A stretch of 64,000 bases of DNA from Cepaea nemoralis (GCA_014155875.1 JACEFZ010018307.1:689001-753000), one strand, 5' to 3'; positions 25,826 through 38,065 are shown, counted from the stretch's first letter. Numbers and translations are program-made. Notes: generated by a model not told the origin, from the sequence alone.

Positions 25826-27776
25826 GCCTGCCACTATCTAGTCCCATGGCAGTCAACAAGTGGTGTCCTTAATGTCACGCCGGTCGCCTTTACTTCAGCA
25901 AACATTTCCTGGCACTATCTAACCCCATGGCAGTCAACAAGTGGGTGCTAATGTCACGCCGGTCGCCTTTACTTCAGCAAACATTTCCTGCCACTATCTA
26001 GTCCTATGGCAGTCAACAAGTGGTGTCCTTAATGTCACGACTGTAGTCTTTACTTCAGCAAACATTTCCTGGCACTATCTAGCCCCACGGCAGTCAACAA
26101 GTGGTGTCCTTAATGTCACGACTGTAGTCTTTACTTCAACAAACATTTCCTGGCACTATCTAGCCCCACGGCAGTCAACAAGTGGTGTCCTTAATGTCAC
26201 GACTGTAGTCTTTACTTCAGCAAACATTTCCTGGCACTATCTAGACCCACAGCAGTCAACAAGTGGTGTCCTTAATGTCACGCCGGTAGTCTTTACTTCA
26301 GCAAACATTTCCTGGCACTATCTAGTCCCATGGCAGTCAACAAGTGGTGTCCTTAATGTCACGCCGGTAGTCTTTACTTCAGCAAACATTTCCTGGCACT
26401 ATCTAGTCCCACGGCAGTCAACAAGTGGTGTCCTTAATGTCACGCCGGTAGTCTTTACTTCAGCAAACATTTCCTGGCACTATCTAGCCCCATGGCAGTC
26501 AACAAGTGGGTGCTAATGTCACGCCGGTAGTCTTTACTTCAGCAAACATTTCCTGGCACTATCTAGCCCCACGGCAGTCAACAAGTGGTGTCCTTAATGT
26601 CACGCCGGTAGTCTTTACTTCAACAAACATTTCCTGGCACTATCTAGTCCCATGGCAGTCAACAAGTGGTGTCCTTAATGTCACGCCGGTAGTCTTTACT
26701 TCAGCAAACATTTCCTGGCACTATCTAACCCCATGGCAGTCAACAAGTGGTGTCCCTAATGTCACGCAGGTAGTCTTTACTTCAGCAAACATTTCCTGGC
26801 ACTATCTAGTCCCACGGCAGTCAACAAGTGGTGTCCTTAATGTCACGCCGGTAGTCTTTACTTCAGCAAACATTTCCTGGCACTATCTAGCCCCATGGCA
26901 GTCAACAAGTGGTGTCCCTAATGTCACGCCGGTCGCCTTTACTTCAGCAAATATTTCCTGGCACTATCTAGTCCCATGGCAGTCAACAAGTGGTGTCCCT
27001 AATGTCACGCAGGTAGTCTTTACTTCAGCAAACATTTCCTGGCACTATCTAGTCCCACGGCAGTCAACAAGTGGTGTCCTTAATGTCACGCCGGTAGTCT
27101 TTACTTCAGCAAACATTTCCTGGCACTATCTAGCCCCACGGCAGTCAACAAGTGGTGTCCCTAATGTCACGACTGTAGTCTTTACTTCAGCAAACATTTC
27201 CTGGCACTATCTAGACCCACAGAAGTCAACAAGTGGTGTCCTTAATGTCACGCCGGTCGCCTTTACTTCAGCAAACATTTCCTGGCACTATCTAGCCCCA
27301 CGGCAGTCAACAAGTGGTGTCCTTAATATCAGGCCGGTCGCCTTTACTTCAGCAAACATTTCCTGGCACTATCTAGCCCCACGGCAGTCAATAAGTGGTG
27401 TCCTTAATGTCACGACTGAAGTCTTTACTTCAGCAAACATTTCCTGGCACTATCTAGCCCCACGGCAGTCAACAAGTGGTGTCCTTAATGTCACGACTGT
27501 AGTCTTTACTTCAGCAAACATTTCCTGGCACTATCTAGCCCCACGGCAGTCAACAAGTGGTGTCCTTAATGTCACGCCGGTCGCCTTTACTTCAGCAAAC
27601 ATTTCCTGGCACTATCTAGCCCCACGGCAGTCAACAAATGGTGTCCTTAATGTCACGCCGGTAGTCTTTACTTCAGCAAACATTTCCTGGCACTATCTAG
27701 CCCCACGGCAGTCAACAAGTGGTGTCCTTAATGTGACGCCGGTAGTCTTTACTTCAGCAAACATTTCCTGGCACAA
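25826..27776. repeat. 81-bp minisatellite, about 24 units
   Basis: Unit: CTGGCACTATCTAGCCCCA, CGGCAGTCAACAAGTGGTGT, CCTTAATGTCACGCCGGTAG, TCTTTACTTCAGCAAACATT. Variants at a few fixed positions (GTC/GCC, CCG/ACT, CCC/TCC) mark unit subtypes. Two units have a 2-base loss (GTGGGTGCTAATG near 25941 and 26506) that resets the frame. Because 81 is a multiple of three, frames of 191 and 425 codons stay open; with the array continuing outside them, no splice context and the unit resembling a SINE body, a protein is unlikely. Confidence 0.97.
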
Positions 27777-29401
27777 ATTTTAACCTGGGTTGATTTGGGA
27801 GCCCATGAGAATTTTTAAAATGCACCACAATGCGAACTTCAAGCCATGATCACCTGCAAGAACATTAGGCGACACCTAAATTATCACTGACATGATTATG
27901 CTTCACCTGCCCAATAATGAAACCTTATTCTACTACATTGTTAATAACAATGTTATCGTGTTGCTACTATAGGGATAGTTATGGCAATATAATGATTTCG
28001 TATTCACCGGAAAGAGCTCTGCGTGGCCGAATGAAGAGCTCTCGGTGTTAAACGTGAGGTTCGCAGACGGCGGTGTAGTGTGATCGTTGCTGACACCGGT
28101 CAGTTGGGCTTGAACAGTTGACCTCTCGCTCAGACAGCAAGACAAACAATTGAACGTAAAATTGCCTAGTAATTCAATCCGGGGTTGGGGTTGATCGGAA
28201 CGTCCTGCAAATGACATGCAACATGATTATTCATGGGAGTCAGGCTCCGCGGAGACCGCGCACGGAAGATTAGTTGACGGAAACCGTTAGAGCTTCAGCC
28301 ATGCATGCACAATGTCCCGGGACTTGTAATTAGTTGCCAGTGTTTGTTCACTCTATAGTGGATTGTTTACAAAATTGATAAACAAGACATAACATTCCAT
28401 TAAGAAATTACACAAAACGGACGCCATTGAAATCGATGACACACACGCCAGATGATGTTTGCTTTACCGGGCAGATAGAACAGTCTTGCCGCTAGTTTGA
28501 CATTGCTGAGAGATTACTCCCATAATTTACAAGATGGACGGATCACTGGAGACCTCTTGTCTTTGAATACAGTCAAGCCATCTTTTGAAATGTCGCGTGA
28601 TCTATGTCTTCAGATGTCATAAAGATGTCGCATTGGCGTGGCATTAGTAGTATTGAGGGCGGCCGCTTCCAGCAGTATAATGAGAGAAACGCCAGCAGGG
28701 ACTGAGGGGTCATGTGAGCACTAATCTTCCTACAACCTTGAAGGATGCTCATTACCATCCTATTTCTGATGCTTTATGTTGGGCTGACAGCCTAAACACA
28801 AGCCCTTCCTTAATACTGCCCCATAGCGCTGACAATGATACATATGCAAAACGTATTTACTAATAATATATTAGGTAATAATATTTTAACTAATGTTTTA
28901 CATAGTTGATATAATCTAACTTGTTGCGCTGCGGGATGAAGTGGCTGCATGGGTCTGACTCTGACTTTCCAAGGCAGCGAATACCAATCAAGATTACGGG
29001 GGGGGGGGGGGGGTGGGGGGGGGGGGGGGAGAAATACTGTCTAAGAAATTGGTGAATGTGTGCTGTGAGTGGTTAGAAACCTCGCAGCAGTTTGAAATCT
29101 TAACGATGAAACAAAAGGTACACCTAGTTTCAAGGTTTACGGTTAGGGGCAAAGGATGGGGTGAGCCCTATCGCAAAGTACCCCTGTCAGTCAAGAATAA
29201 CACTAATAAATAATATTAGATCCCTGGGAAGGTCAACCTGGTCAACTAATGCCTGAAGAAGTAGGATGTGTCGACAGAAAGGTGCAAATATCGCAGCTCT
29301 GCTGTAAACAGGCACAATGCAATTACGTCTAAAACAACATTCCGGACGAACGCAGACGAAGAAGAAGAAGATTGGATCTGGTAGCAAATGACAGACCTAA
29401 T
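27777..29401. other. No gene recognised; G-run
   Basis: About 1.6 kb without supported genes. A G run with one T occupies about 28998-29030. Near 28026-28090 TGGCCGAATGAAGAGCTC and GAGGTTCGCAGAC look like weak Pol III boxes, too weak to call. Confidence 0.5.
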
Positions 29402-29815
29402 CATACGGAGTGATTGATTGATTGATTGAGTAATTTAGGAACCGACATCACAGCATTCGCGGCATTCCCATAAGCGCTCCGTCCCCACCCTCAGAAGCCA
29501 GCGAAGAGTTCCAACACCAATAGTTACAGTAGAAATCTGATTATATGTCCGTCTCGCCTTTCCTCTGAGCGTCGATCGTCGGCCAGATCCCCTCGTCACT
29601 CCTCGCTGCCTCATTCTTACCAGACTATGGTGATCCATTTGCTCCCCCGAGGTGTACACTGTGCTCCCACAAGGCCGCAACCACGTCTGCCTTGTCATGC
29701 ATCAATACTCCACCAAGTTTTGCTGAGCCAGCCAATCTGTCCGTCTGTTCATTCCCCAGCACACCAGCATGCCCCGGAGAAAAATCCAGGTGATGCTTGC
29801 CACCCGTGACCTCCT
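29402..29815 (-). pseudogene. LINE RNase H end, CTCAA/CAAT-tailed
   Basis: From 29815 down on the minus strand a frame reads FSPGHAGVLGNEQTDRLAGS, the last RNase H block (GHAG..GNE..DRLAG), then HDKADVVAALW. After a frame change come RRTYNQISTVTIGVGTLRWL and VGTERLWECRECC, the C-terminal tail. The element ends in a CAATCAATCAAT-type tail at about 29408-29427. Strongly 5'-truncated. Confidence 0.7.
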
Positions 29816-29859
29816 AAGCGAACAAGCCACTCTGCACGATCTTAAGGATAAGACCTATT

Positions 29860-30285
29860 AATGAAGGGTACACATAATCGCGAGATTTGACCTAGTAGCA
29901 ATGGATAAACATAATCGCTAAGATTAGACCTCCGAGAATAAGGCATATCTAGTCACACAGATTTGGCCCATAGCATAGGGACGACCTAATCCCAAAGATT
30001 AGTCATAGCAGCAAAGGATAGAGCTGATCGCAAAGATTAGACTTAACAGCAAAGGGTAGACCTCATCCCAAAGATTAGACATAGCAGCAAAGCGAAGACC
30101 TAATTGCAAAGATTAGACGTAATAGCAAGGGTAGACCTCATCCCAAAGATTATACATTGTAGCAGAGCGAAGACCTAATTGCAAAGATTAGATGTAATAG
30201 CAAGGGTAGACCTCATACCAAAGATTAGACACAGCAGCAAAGGGTAGAATTGATCGCAAAGATTAGACTTCGTGGCAAAGTAAGG
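29860..30285. repeat. About 40-bp tandem repeat, about 10 units
   Basis: Words CGCAAAGATTAGAC and AGCAGCAAAGGGTAGACCT recur about every 40 bases. A last unit (CACAAAGATTAGACTTAGCA, about 30520-30548) lies beyond the SINE-A copy, so that SINE inserted in the array. Confidence 0.9.
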
Positions 30286-30289
30286 TTAA

Positions 30290-30502
30290 AGTTAGTTGCA
30301 TATCTTTAACATGGCGTTGTAGTTTTTCATTTCTTAGCATGTTTACATTTAGTAGTTTGCCAAATCTTTCTGAACGACAGGCACTCATATGTTTGAAACC
30401 AACGCAAGACGGTCTGCTGGTAAATCGCCTGTAGCCGTGTTTCGAACTCAATATGCGGGATTACGAATTGCGTCCGTAACGCCTGTGCCACTGAGCCGGG
30501 AA
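30290..30502 (-). mobile_element. SINE-A copy 3
   Basis: Plus strand reads the family backwards, ending in ATGCGGGATTACGAATTGCG and GCCACTGAGCCGG, the reverse of the tRNA-like head (GGTTCGA-type B box as GTTTCGAAC near 30440). It interrupts the 40-bp array. Confidence 0.85.
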
Positions 30503-30544
30503 GTAGTAAAATAAAGTGAGTCTAGTCACAAAGATTAGACTTAG

Positions 30545-31290
30545 CAGCAAATCAATCAATCAATCAATCAGGTGCCGTCTCCGCAATGAAGGTTGGCTGC
30601 AATAGATCTCCAACACTGTCTGTCTCTCGCCTTGACTGTACATTCTGTCAGGCTAATGTTCGTCCATCTCTTGATGTTATCCTCCCATTTGTATCGTTGT
30701 CTACCTCTTGCTCGCTTGCCCTCAACCTTGCCTTCCAATATGGTTTTTATAAGAGTATCATGTCTTTTAACGTGGCCAAAATATTTCACTTGTCTCCTCT
30801 TTATTTCTTTCATCAACTCTCTCTTCATTCCTAGTTTTTCTAGGACCTCTGCATTTGATTGTTTTTGTTTCCATGAAATACGACCTATTCGTCTGTATAT
30901 CCACATCTCCAGGGCTTCTATGCGACTTTCTAGTTGCTTGTTCAATGTCCAGGCTTCCAAGCCATACAGTAGCGTTGAATATACGTAGCATTTGACAATT
31001 CTCATTTTTAATGCGTTATTAATCTTTCTAGATGTTAATACTGATTTCATGCCGTTGAAAGCATTTTTGGCCATTCCTATTCTCTTTTTGATTTCTATTT
31101 CACTTCTGCCATATCTGTTATTAATATTCCAAGATAAGAGAAACTTGTTACTTGTTCTAGTATCTGCCCGTTTACTGTGATGTTCATTGATTCTGCACTG
31201 TGCCTGGTTACTTCTGCCGCAACGAGGAAAGTTAGTAGCACAAAGTAGATTGAATATGTCGCTTTTGAGGATACATTTAAACCGAACATT
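30545..31290 (-). pseudogene. LINE reverse transcriptase C-terminal third with TGATT tail
   Basis: A minus-strand frame of 168 codons (30568-31074) reads MAKNAFNGMKSVLTSRKINN, YGLEAWTLNKQ, EMWIYRRIGRISW, RRQVKYFGHVKRHD, RGRQRYKWEDNI and AANLHCGDGT. The upstream 31095-31289 frame adds VTVNG-like and SFSYLGILIT, joined after one frameshift near 31090. The 3' end has (TGATT)n (plus strand AATCAATCAATC at 30549-30570). This is a 5'-truncated LINE. The frame is long and nearly clean, so this is among the younger LINE copies. Confidence 0.85.
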
Positions 31291-31973
31291 GGAACAGTTT
31301 ACCTATAACATAGACACCGCAATGTCGATCTCAGCCCCGTAAGATCCCATGGTGGTTTGTCTAAAACGGGTGTACGTGCTTACATAATGAAGCCCATTCA
31401 ACCCACAAGTGGGTTATGGGTTAATTTGATTCGAAACTAAAACTATATCTGTTATACACCTGAGTCATGCTATCTGGGATACCTAAATTAGCGAAATAAC
31501 AGTCAATGCCTGGATATTCCCAATCCGTAGCAAAAACTGACTTACGGAATATAATTCAACTAAATAGCCAGGCTCGTCTTATTCGAATAGCTCTTTAAAG
31601 AAACGCACGCGCGTATACGTACACACACGAGCACAAAACCGAGTGATAATGACTATATTTACTATGGATACAAAAGGCTGTATTCAACACCCTTGCTGGC
31701 CATGCTATTTTCTCGTGAATACGGTATATTCGATCCAGACAATTTAGCATGGCTGCCTCCCAAGGCTGAAATCACCCAGTAAAGCCGTTGTCTCTATTCT
31801 GGTACCATGTGTATGCCTAATGTTGCTAATAACATAGAGTTCGTTCTTCCTTTCTCTGTCCTGTCTGCAAGGCCAGCTGGCCTATGTAATGTTTCTAAAG
31901 TGTAAACTTGGCATCAATACATGGGCAGGGACAGTTTAGCGATGCGGTGTCATAGCAGTCATGGTTCCTTTTT
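31291..31973. other. No gene recognised
   Basis: No motif or repeat recognised. Confidence 0.5.
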
Positions 31974-32303
31974 TGACTGTTGGATATGTCAACATGACGG
32001 TGTGACAGACTGGGGGATATGTCAACATGATGGTGTGACAGATTGGGGGATATGTCAACATGACGGTGTGACAGACTGGGGGATATGTCAACAAGACGGT
32101 GTGACAGACTGTTGGATATGTCAACATGACGGCGTGACAGACTGTTGGTATGTCAACATGACGGTGTGACAGACTGTTGGATATGTCAACATGACGGTGT
32201 GACAGACTGGGGGATATGTCAACATGACGATGTGACAGACTGTTGGATATGTCAACATGACGGTATGACAGACTGTTGGATATGTCAACATGACGGTGTG
32301 ACT
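31974..32303. repeat. 33-bp minisatellite, 10 units
   Basis: Unit GACAGACTGTTGGATATGTC, AACATGACGGTGT with a GGGG/TTGG variant. It is followed by a G run at about 32317-32335. Open frames are a by-product of the unit length. Confidence 0.95.
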
Positions 32304-32611
32304 TCGCGGAAGGGCGGGGGGGGGGGGGGGGGGGGAAGTGTAGTTGCTGGGTGTGGATTGTTATTGCTTTTATTATTATTACTATTATTATTTAGCTGCA
32401 ATCTAAAAATTACTTTAACTAAGGTGTTTTTTTTATTATTGATTTTCTTTTTATTAAACCTGGACTCTCACAGAGCGCTATATTGTTTTGTAGGTGGACT
32501 ATTTTCTCATTTTGTCTAACTGCAATTTTAGAAATTGCAACGTAAAATTAGATGTCCACAGTTTCCAGCCAGGAAACAGTGAGGTTCAAGCTGAAAGCTT
32601 TCTCGGGTTCT

Positions 32612-34000
32612 CACCGCCTGTCCCACCTTCTGTCTCACCGTCTGTCCCACCGTCTGTCCCACCGTCTGTCCCACCGTCTGTCCTACCGTCTGTCTCACCG
32701 TCTGTCTCACCGTCTGTCCCACCGTCTGTCTCACCGCCTGTCTCACCATCTGTCCCACCGTCTGTCTCACCGTCTGTCCCACCGTCTGTCTCACCGTCTG
32801 TCCCACCGTCTGTCTCACCGTCTGTCCCACCGTCTGTCTCACCGTCTGTCCCACAGTCTGTCCCACAGTCTGTCCCACCGTCTGTCTCACCGTCTGTCCC
32901 ACCGTCTGTCTCACCGTCTGTCCCACCGTCTGTCTCACCATCTGTCTCACCGTCTGTCCCACCGTCTGTCTCACCGTCTGTCTCATCGTCTGTCCCACAG
33001 TCTGTCCCACCGTCTGTCCCACCGTCTGTCTCACAGTCTGTCGCACCGTCTGTCTCACCGTCTGTCCCACAGTGTCTCACCGTCTGTCCCAGTCTGTCCC
33101 ACAGTCTGTTTCACCGTCTGTCCCACCGTCTGTCCCACCGTCTGTCCCACCGTCTGTCCCACCGTCCGTCTCACCGTCTGTCTCACCGTCTGTCCCACAG
33201 TCTGTCTCACAGTCTGTCCCACCGTCTGTCTCACCGTCTGTCCCACAGTCTGTCTCACCGTCTGTCTCACCGTCTGTCCCACCGTCTGTCCCACCATCTG
33301 TCTCACCGTCTGTCCCACCGTCTGTCCCACCGTCTGTCTCACCGTCTGTCCAACCGTCTGTCCCACCGTCTGTCCCACCGTCTGTCCCACTGTCTGTCCC
33401 ACAGTCTGTCCCACCGTCTGTCCCACCGTCTGTCTCACCGTCTGTCTCACCATCTGTCCCACCGTCTGTCTCACCGTCTGTCCCACAGTGTCTCACCGTC
33501 TGTCCCAGTCTGTCCCACAGTCTGTTTCACCGTCTGTCCCACCGTCTGTCCCACCGTCTGTCTCACCATCTGTCTCACCGTCTGTCCCACAGTCCGTCTC
33601 ACCGTCTGTCTCACCGTCTGTCCACAGTCTGTCTCACAGTCTGTCCCACCGTCTGTCTCACCGTCTGTCCCACAGTCTGTCTCACCGTCTGTCCCACCGT
33701 CTGTCTCACCGTCTGTCCCACCATCTGTCTCACCGTCTGTCCCACCGTCTGTCTCACCGTCTGTCCCACCGTCTGTCCCACCGTCTGTCCAACCGTCTGT
33801 CTCACCGTCTGTCCCGCCGTCTGTCCCACTGTCTGTCCCACAGTCTGTCCCACCGTCTGTCCCACCGTCTGTCCCACCGTCTGTCTCACCATCTGTCCCA
33901 CCGTCTGTCTCACCATTTGTCTCACCATCTGTCCCACAGTCTGTCCCACCGTCTGTCTCACCGTCTGTCCTACCGTCTGTCCTACCGTCTGTCCCACCGG
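32612..34000. repeat. 12-bp minisatellite CACCGTCTGTCY, about 115 units
   Basis: Alternating CACCGTCTGTCC and CACCGTCTGTCT with CACAGTCTGTCC variants for 1.4 kb. Longer-range repetition exists: the odd segment CACAGTGTCTCACCG occurs at about 33068 and 33484, 416 bases apart. All frames are open on both strands (Pro-Ser-Val, His-Arg-Leu-Ser, Gly-Gln-Thr-Val), which argues against coding. Confidence 0.97.
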
Positions 34001-34426
34001 GAACCGTAGGCAGGTGTTGTTTGGTCGTGACAGTCCTCAAGCCACAGGTTGATGCTGGTAGTTGTGTGTTCTACTGCTAGTACCTGGACTCAAACCCTTT
34101 GCCCTTGCCTAAAGAAACATCACACACCAACGTCACTATAAGCAACTTCCGCTGCAGCTGAAGAGCTCCAAGTGTCAAATCTTGTTTTGCTAATTACTTT
34201 TATAATGGGGGACTTTCTCAATGTGTATTCTTCAGAAAACGTGTGTTCTTTGTCATCAAGAGTCCTGCCGATAGATTTACACATTATTTCTCTACAATTC
34301 TCGTTCTAGCGTTATTTATCGGTTTATTCACTGATATTTGAACAATGTCAGTCTAGTATAAGTTTCACCCCGACCTATTCTTCCAGTAATCGTAGTTGTT
34401 GGGAAACGTTCTAACATTTCTTGTTT
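34001..34426. other. No gene recognised
   Basis: Unique-looking sequence between two tandem arrays, no supported feature. Confidence 0.5.
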
Positions 34427-34795
34427 CGTGGCGTGCTCACGGTGTTGAATGTCTCACTCTGATGCCCACATTGAAGACAACAGACACTGTTGTAATACAT
34501 TCTGTTTTCCTGTCTCGTGACGTGCTCACGGTGTGGAATGTCTCACTCTGATGCCCACATTGAAGACAACAGACACTGTTGTAATACATTCTGTTTTCCT
34601 GTCTCGTGACGTGCTCACGGTGTGGAATGTCTCACTCTGATGCCCACATTGAAGACAACAGTCACTGTTGTAATACATTCTGTTTTCCTGTCTCGTGACG
34701 TGCTCACGGTGTGGAATGTCTCACTCTGATGCCCACATTGAAGACAAACAGTCACTGTTGTAATACATTCTGTTTTCCTGTCTCGTGACGTGGTC
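34427..34795. repeat. 89-bp tandem repeat, 4 units
   Basis: GTGCTCACGGTGTGGAATGT starts at about 34522, 34611 and 34700 with an earlier variant at 34433. Units include the inverted pair ACAGTCACTGTTG-like centre, so each unit can form a small hairpin. Confidence 0.93.
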
Positions 34796-35009
34796 GAAGG
34801 ATGGCGTCCCATTAGTCTTCAACACGGTCTGTCTGTCGTCTACAGCATTGCATTCATATCGGCTTTTTCAAGTCCATCTCTTGATGCTGTCCACCCAAAG
34901 GTAACGCTGTCTTCCTCTTGCCACACTTTCCCTCCACTTTCTCTTCAGTACGCCGTTTTAAAAGAATGTATGCTTTCTTGTACGTTCGAGTGTCTTAATT
35001 GTCTGACCT

Positions 35010-35011
<2 letters not shown>

Positions 35012-35059
<48 letters not shown>

Positions 35060-35090
35060 TATATATATATTATATATATATATATATATA
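35012..35090. repeat. (TA)n microsatellite
   Basis: About 80 bases of TA with two short interruptions (ACT and ATT). Confidence 0.95.
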
Positions 35091-35630
35091 GACGTAGACA
35101 TCTACACTTACATCTACATAATGTACACATACACTCATGTCGTTACACAGTCTTAAAACGCAGAAAGTAATTTGTGTTGATGAACAAGTTTCCCGAGAAG
35201 ACATCAAACATCCATCATGTCCCTCATTTCCTATCTGCTTTTACAAGGCTGATACATACTACGTCCTCGTGAATGTTCAACGCCTTCCTACTACCTGGCA
35301 AGCACATAATGGTCTACGTCATACATGAAGTACTCAAACTCATCACTGAAGCCATCGCTAACTCTCCATTAGTGCCGAATCTGACAAACCATTACACGCT
35401 TTCATATAGGATAAGAACCAAAATAAAACTAGGTTTGCTTGCGGAAATGAGACCATAATAAGAATACTGCAGGCGTTGTGGCTACCGAGGAAAACTCATT
35501 TGTATTTCAGTACCACGTTGAAACGGGGTCGTGTGGCATATAATCACAGAATTATCTCTAAGACACCGACTAAACAGTTCACTGGCGGACACGAACTATC
35601 CTCGGTAATTAAGGGATTATACTAGCAGGA
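35091..35630. other. No gene recognised
   Basis: No domain, RNA or repeat identified. Confidence 0.5.
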
Positions 35631-35930
35631 GGAGCGGCTGGCCGAGTGGCTAGAACGCCGGGCTCTCACTCGGGAGACTCGAGTTTGAATCCTCGGTAAG
35701 GTGTGGAGTTTTTTCTGTCGGGGGCAAAAAGAAAACTCTAACCTGCATAGTTCGCGGAGACTGCATTAGCCAGGGGACCTTAATTCCTCGGGATCAAGAC
35801 CCCCCCCCCCTCCCAGTCCTACACCGCAAGGTACTATAGGCAGTAAATGACAGTTATGACTAGCAGGGCTGCGTGTCTTGGCTGTCCTTATCCCATTATT
35901 GAAATGGGTGTCCTACATGCATACAGATTT
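35631..35930 (+). mobile_element. tRNA-derived SINE with Leu/Ser-like head
   Basis: GCGGCTGGCCGAGTGGCTAG (about 35634) is a strong A-box region and CGAGTTTGAATCCTCGG (about 35682) a strong B box. The interval holds a 3-bp-stem-like CTCACTCGGGAG, as in type II tRNAs. The arms do not close into an acceptor stem, and a 200-base non-tRNA body follows, so this is a SINE and not a tRNA gene. No clear target duplication. Confidence 0.65.
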
Positions 35931-37284
35931 TAAGAATGTCTGTTTTTTTTTAAACTACTAATAAACTGTTGGTTCATACGCTAATATAGGTTGTATACGC
36001 GATCTTACGACAATAAGCATTCGAAATCACACAAACAACAAGATACAAGGTATGTCAGGAGAGATCGCCTTTCAGCCCCGCCCAAACATCACCGCTGGGC
36101 ACTGATTGTGGCGGTCCGCGCGTGCAGATTGTATTAATGGTAAAGTAGAGACACATCCTTATTATCCCGATTTTATTGACACATCCTTAATATCCCGACT
36201 TTATTGACATCCCTAACTGAACAGTCTGACTGACTGCCTACAAAAGTTCTGTTGTCACGGAGCTTTCTTGCTTTTTGTCACGGAGCTTTCTTGCTCCGGT
36301 CATCTAACCTGACACGACATTACCGATAAACCCAAAGTCCATATTGAAAACCAAACAAACTCTGGCTTTTTCACCCTACACTCTTATATTAAATCTGTAT
36401 ACGTATTATAATGTGGTTGCGTGACCAGTTCCATTCTTCATTGTATTAAATAAGCCTATGGTTATCCCTGTCCAATATACATCAATATATTAGCTGTGCT
36501 CGATGAGAAACAGCGTTGTTTAGGAGCTTATGGGGTGGGGGGGAGGGGAGGCGGCAGTCTCAGCTCTTAGCTAGGATACGACAGTGTGACTATAGTTGTA
36601 AACGTGATCAGGATGCAGCAACGTCTGTGGACAGATGTCGTCATCGCCTAAACTGTGCAGTCCTTTTAAGCACTTTGTGTTTCAAATCTATCCCAAAATT
36701 AGAAGCATTATCAACAATAATTGTAGCATGTAAATATGTGGATGTGGAAGGCAATAGGAAACCACCACATCAATGTCGCAGGAATAAGTACACTGACAGT
36801 CACAAAGCTGGACTTATGCTGGAGTAGATATTAACAACACATTTATACCAGTCTTAGGATTGGATAGCCAGACAGGAAAATCTTGATCTGTCTGAGCAAC
36901 TCTCTCCTACTTCCTGTTTTGTGGAGAAGGTCTTTATAATTGGTTGTGTTTGTCCGTGAGCTTATACAGCCTCTAGGCAGAGATTACCCCGATGCGGTCA
37001 TTGTTCGCTACATGTAAAACAAGATATTGACGGGAATGAGGGTCTGCATGAAACCAATTAGACAATTGCCCAGGGCGTAGACAAGCACACTCTGGTTTCA
37101 GAGGGACACAGGGTCAGACATGTTATTATATTTAGCCGGTGTTGAATTGGACCGGCCTATGTCACAAAATATCATGACACTGAAAGTGCCTCTCGAGTGG
37201 CTGGTCAACGTTGTACAGCAATCCTTCTTGTTCATATACCCATGTAGTTCATTCTTCAACATGATTCATCACTCCCACTCCACC
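35931..37284. other. No gene recognised; small direct repeats
   Basis: GACACATCCTTATTATCCCG-type words repeat near 36150 and 36180, and TGTCACGGAGCTTTCTTGCT is doubled at about 36256 and 36277. No coding evidence. Confidence 0.5.
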
Positions 37285-37525
37285 CCATTCTCCCGTTGTT
37301 GATCTGTGCCTGTTGTTGATCTGTCTCTGTTGTTGATCTATCTCTGCTGTTGATCTGTCCCTGTTGCTGATCTGTCCCTGTTGTTGATCTATCCCTGTTG
37401 TTGATCTGTCTCTGTTGTTGATCTGTCTCTGTTGTTGATCTGTCAACGTTGTTGATCTGTCTACGTTGTTGATCTGTCTCTGTTGTTGATCTGTCTCCGT
37501 TGTTGATCTGTCTACGTTGTTCGTC
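37285..37525. repeat. 17-bp minisatellite, about 14 units
   Basis: Unit GTTGTTGATCTGTCTCT with single-base variants. The period is not a multiple of three, so the apparent minus-strand frame cycles through all phases. Confidence 0.93.
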
Positions 37526-37599
37526 TGTTCCTCTTGTTCAGTTGTCCTTGTTATTCATCTAATCATATTTTCACCGGTCCCTGATGATCACCTCCATGT

Positions 37600-37852
37600 A
37601 ATTCAGTCAAGTATAGGACTCTATTCCACACACGTGGAACATATGATGCTAGACTCATGCTGTACAGAGCATGCGGCACAACTTAGAGGATGTTGTCAGC
37701 ATCACACCGGCTGCCTTTACTTGCCAAGGGTACCCCTTTTACGTCGGTCGGATTAGTTGTCAATTCTAAACATCCGCTCTAATGAGTGTTCAAACTCATG
37801 ACCGCCGGACAAGAGCCCAGCATCTAGCCACTACTCTACCGTGGAGACATCA
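37600..37852 (-). mobile_element. SINE-C copy (tRNA-derived)
   Basis: Reading the minus strand from 37852: a head with GTAGAGTAGTGGCTAGATGC and a B-box-like GAGTTTGAACACTC, then the body that on the plus strand reads CATCACACCGGCTGCCTTTA. The head and body match the copy at 55085-55313. Confidence 0.65.
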
Positions 37853-37907
37853 TCACCATGCGTCTATAGTGTGTTTATTTTTGTCTGCCCCAATATAAAA
37901 TTCCATA

Positions 37908-38065
37908 ACTCAGTAACCAATTGAAGGAAAATGATGAGATTTAGCATATAACCTTATCATTATGTCCACCCAACAAAACAATTTTTGTTCTGGAGATTTT
38001 ACAGCAGATTTCAAAGTTTGTTTATATGCGGTATATCATTTACGGGTCAGAGATGAAATTCATAA
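37908..38065. repeat. Dispersed repeat R1, second copy
   Basis: Shares AAAATGATGAGATTTAGCAT and several later words with 21895-22050. Its partner R2 is 1.6 kb further right instead of 0.13 kb. Confidence 0.7.

Noticed and set aside
32494..34080. A 528-codon Pro-Ser-Val-rich frame, mucin- or collagen-like at first sight
   Set aside because: It is a 12-bp repeat open in almost every frame on both strands, with no signal peptide or non-repeat domain.
35631..35705. A tRNA gene (Leu or Ser type)
   Set aside because: A and B boxes are good but the acceptor arms do not pair and a SINE body follows; the same holds for 53561, 53985 and 56180.
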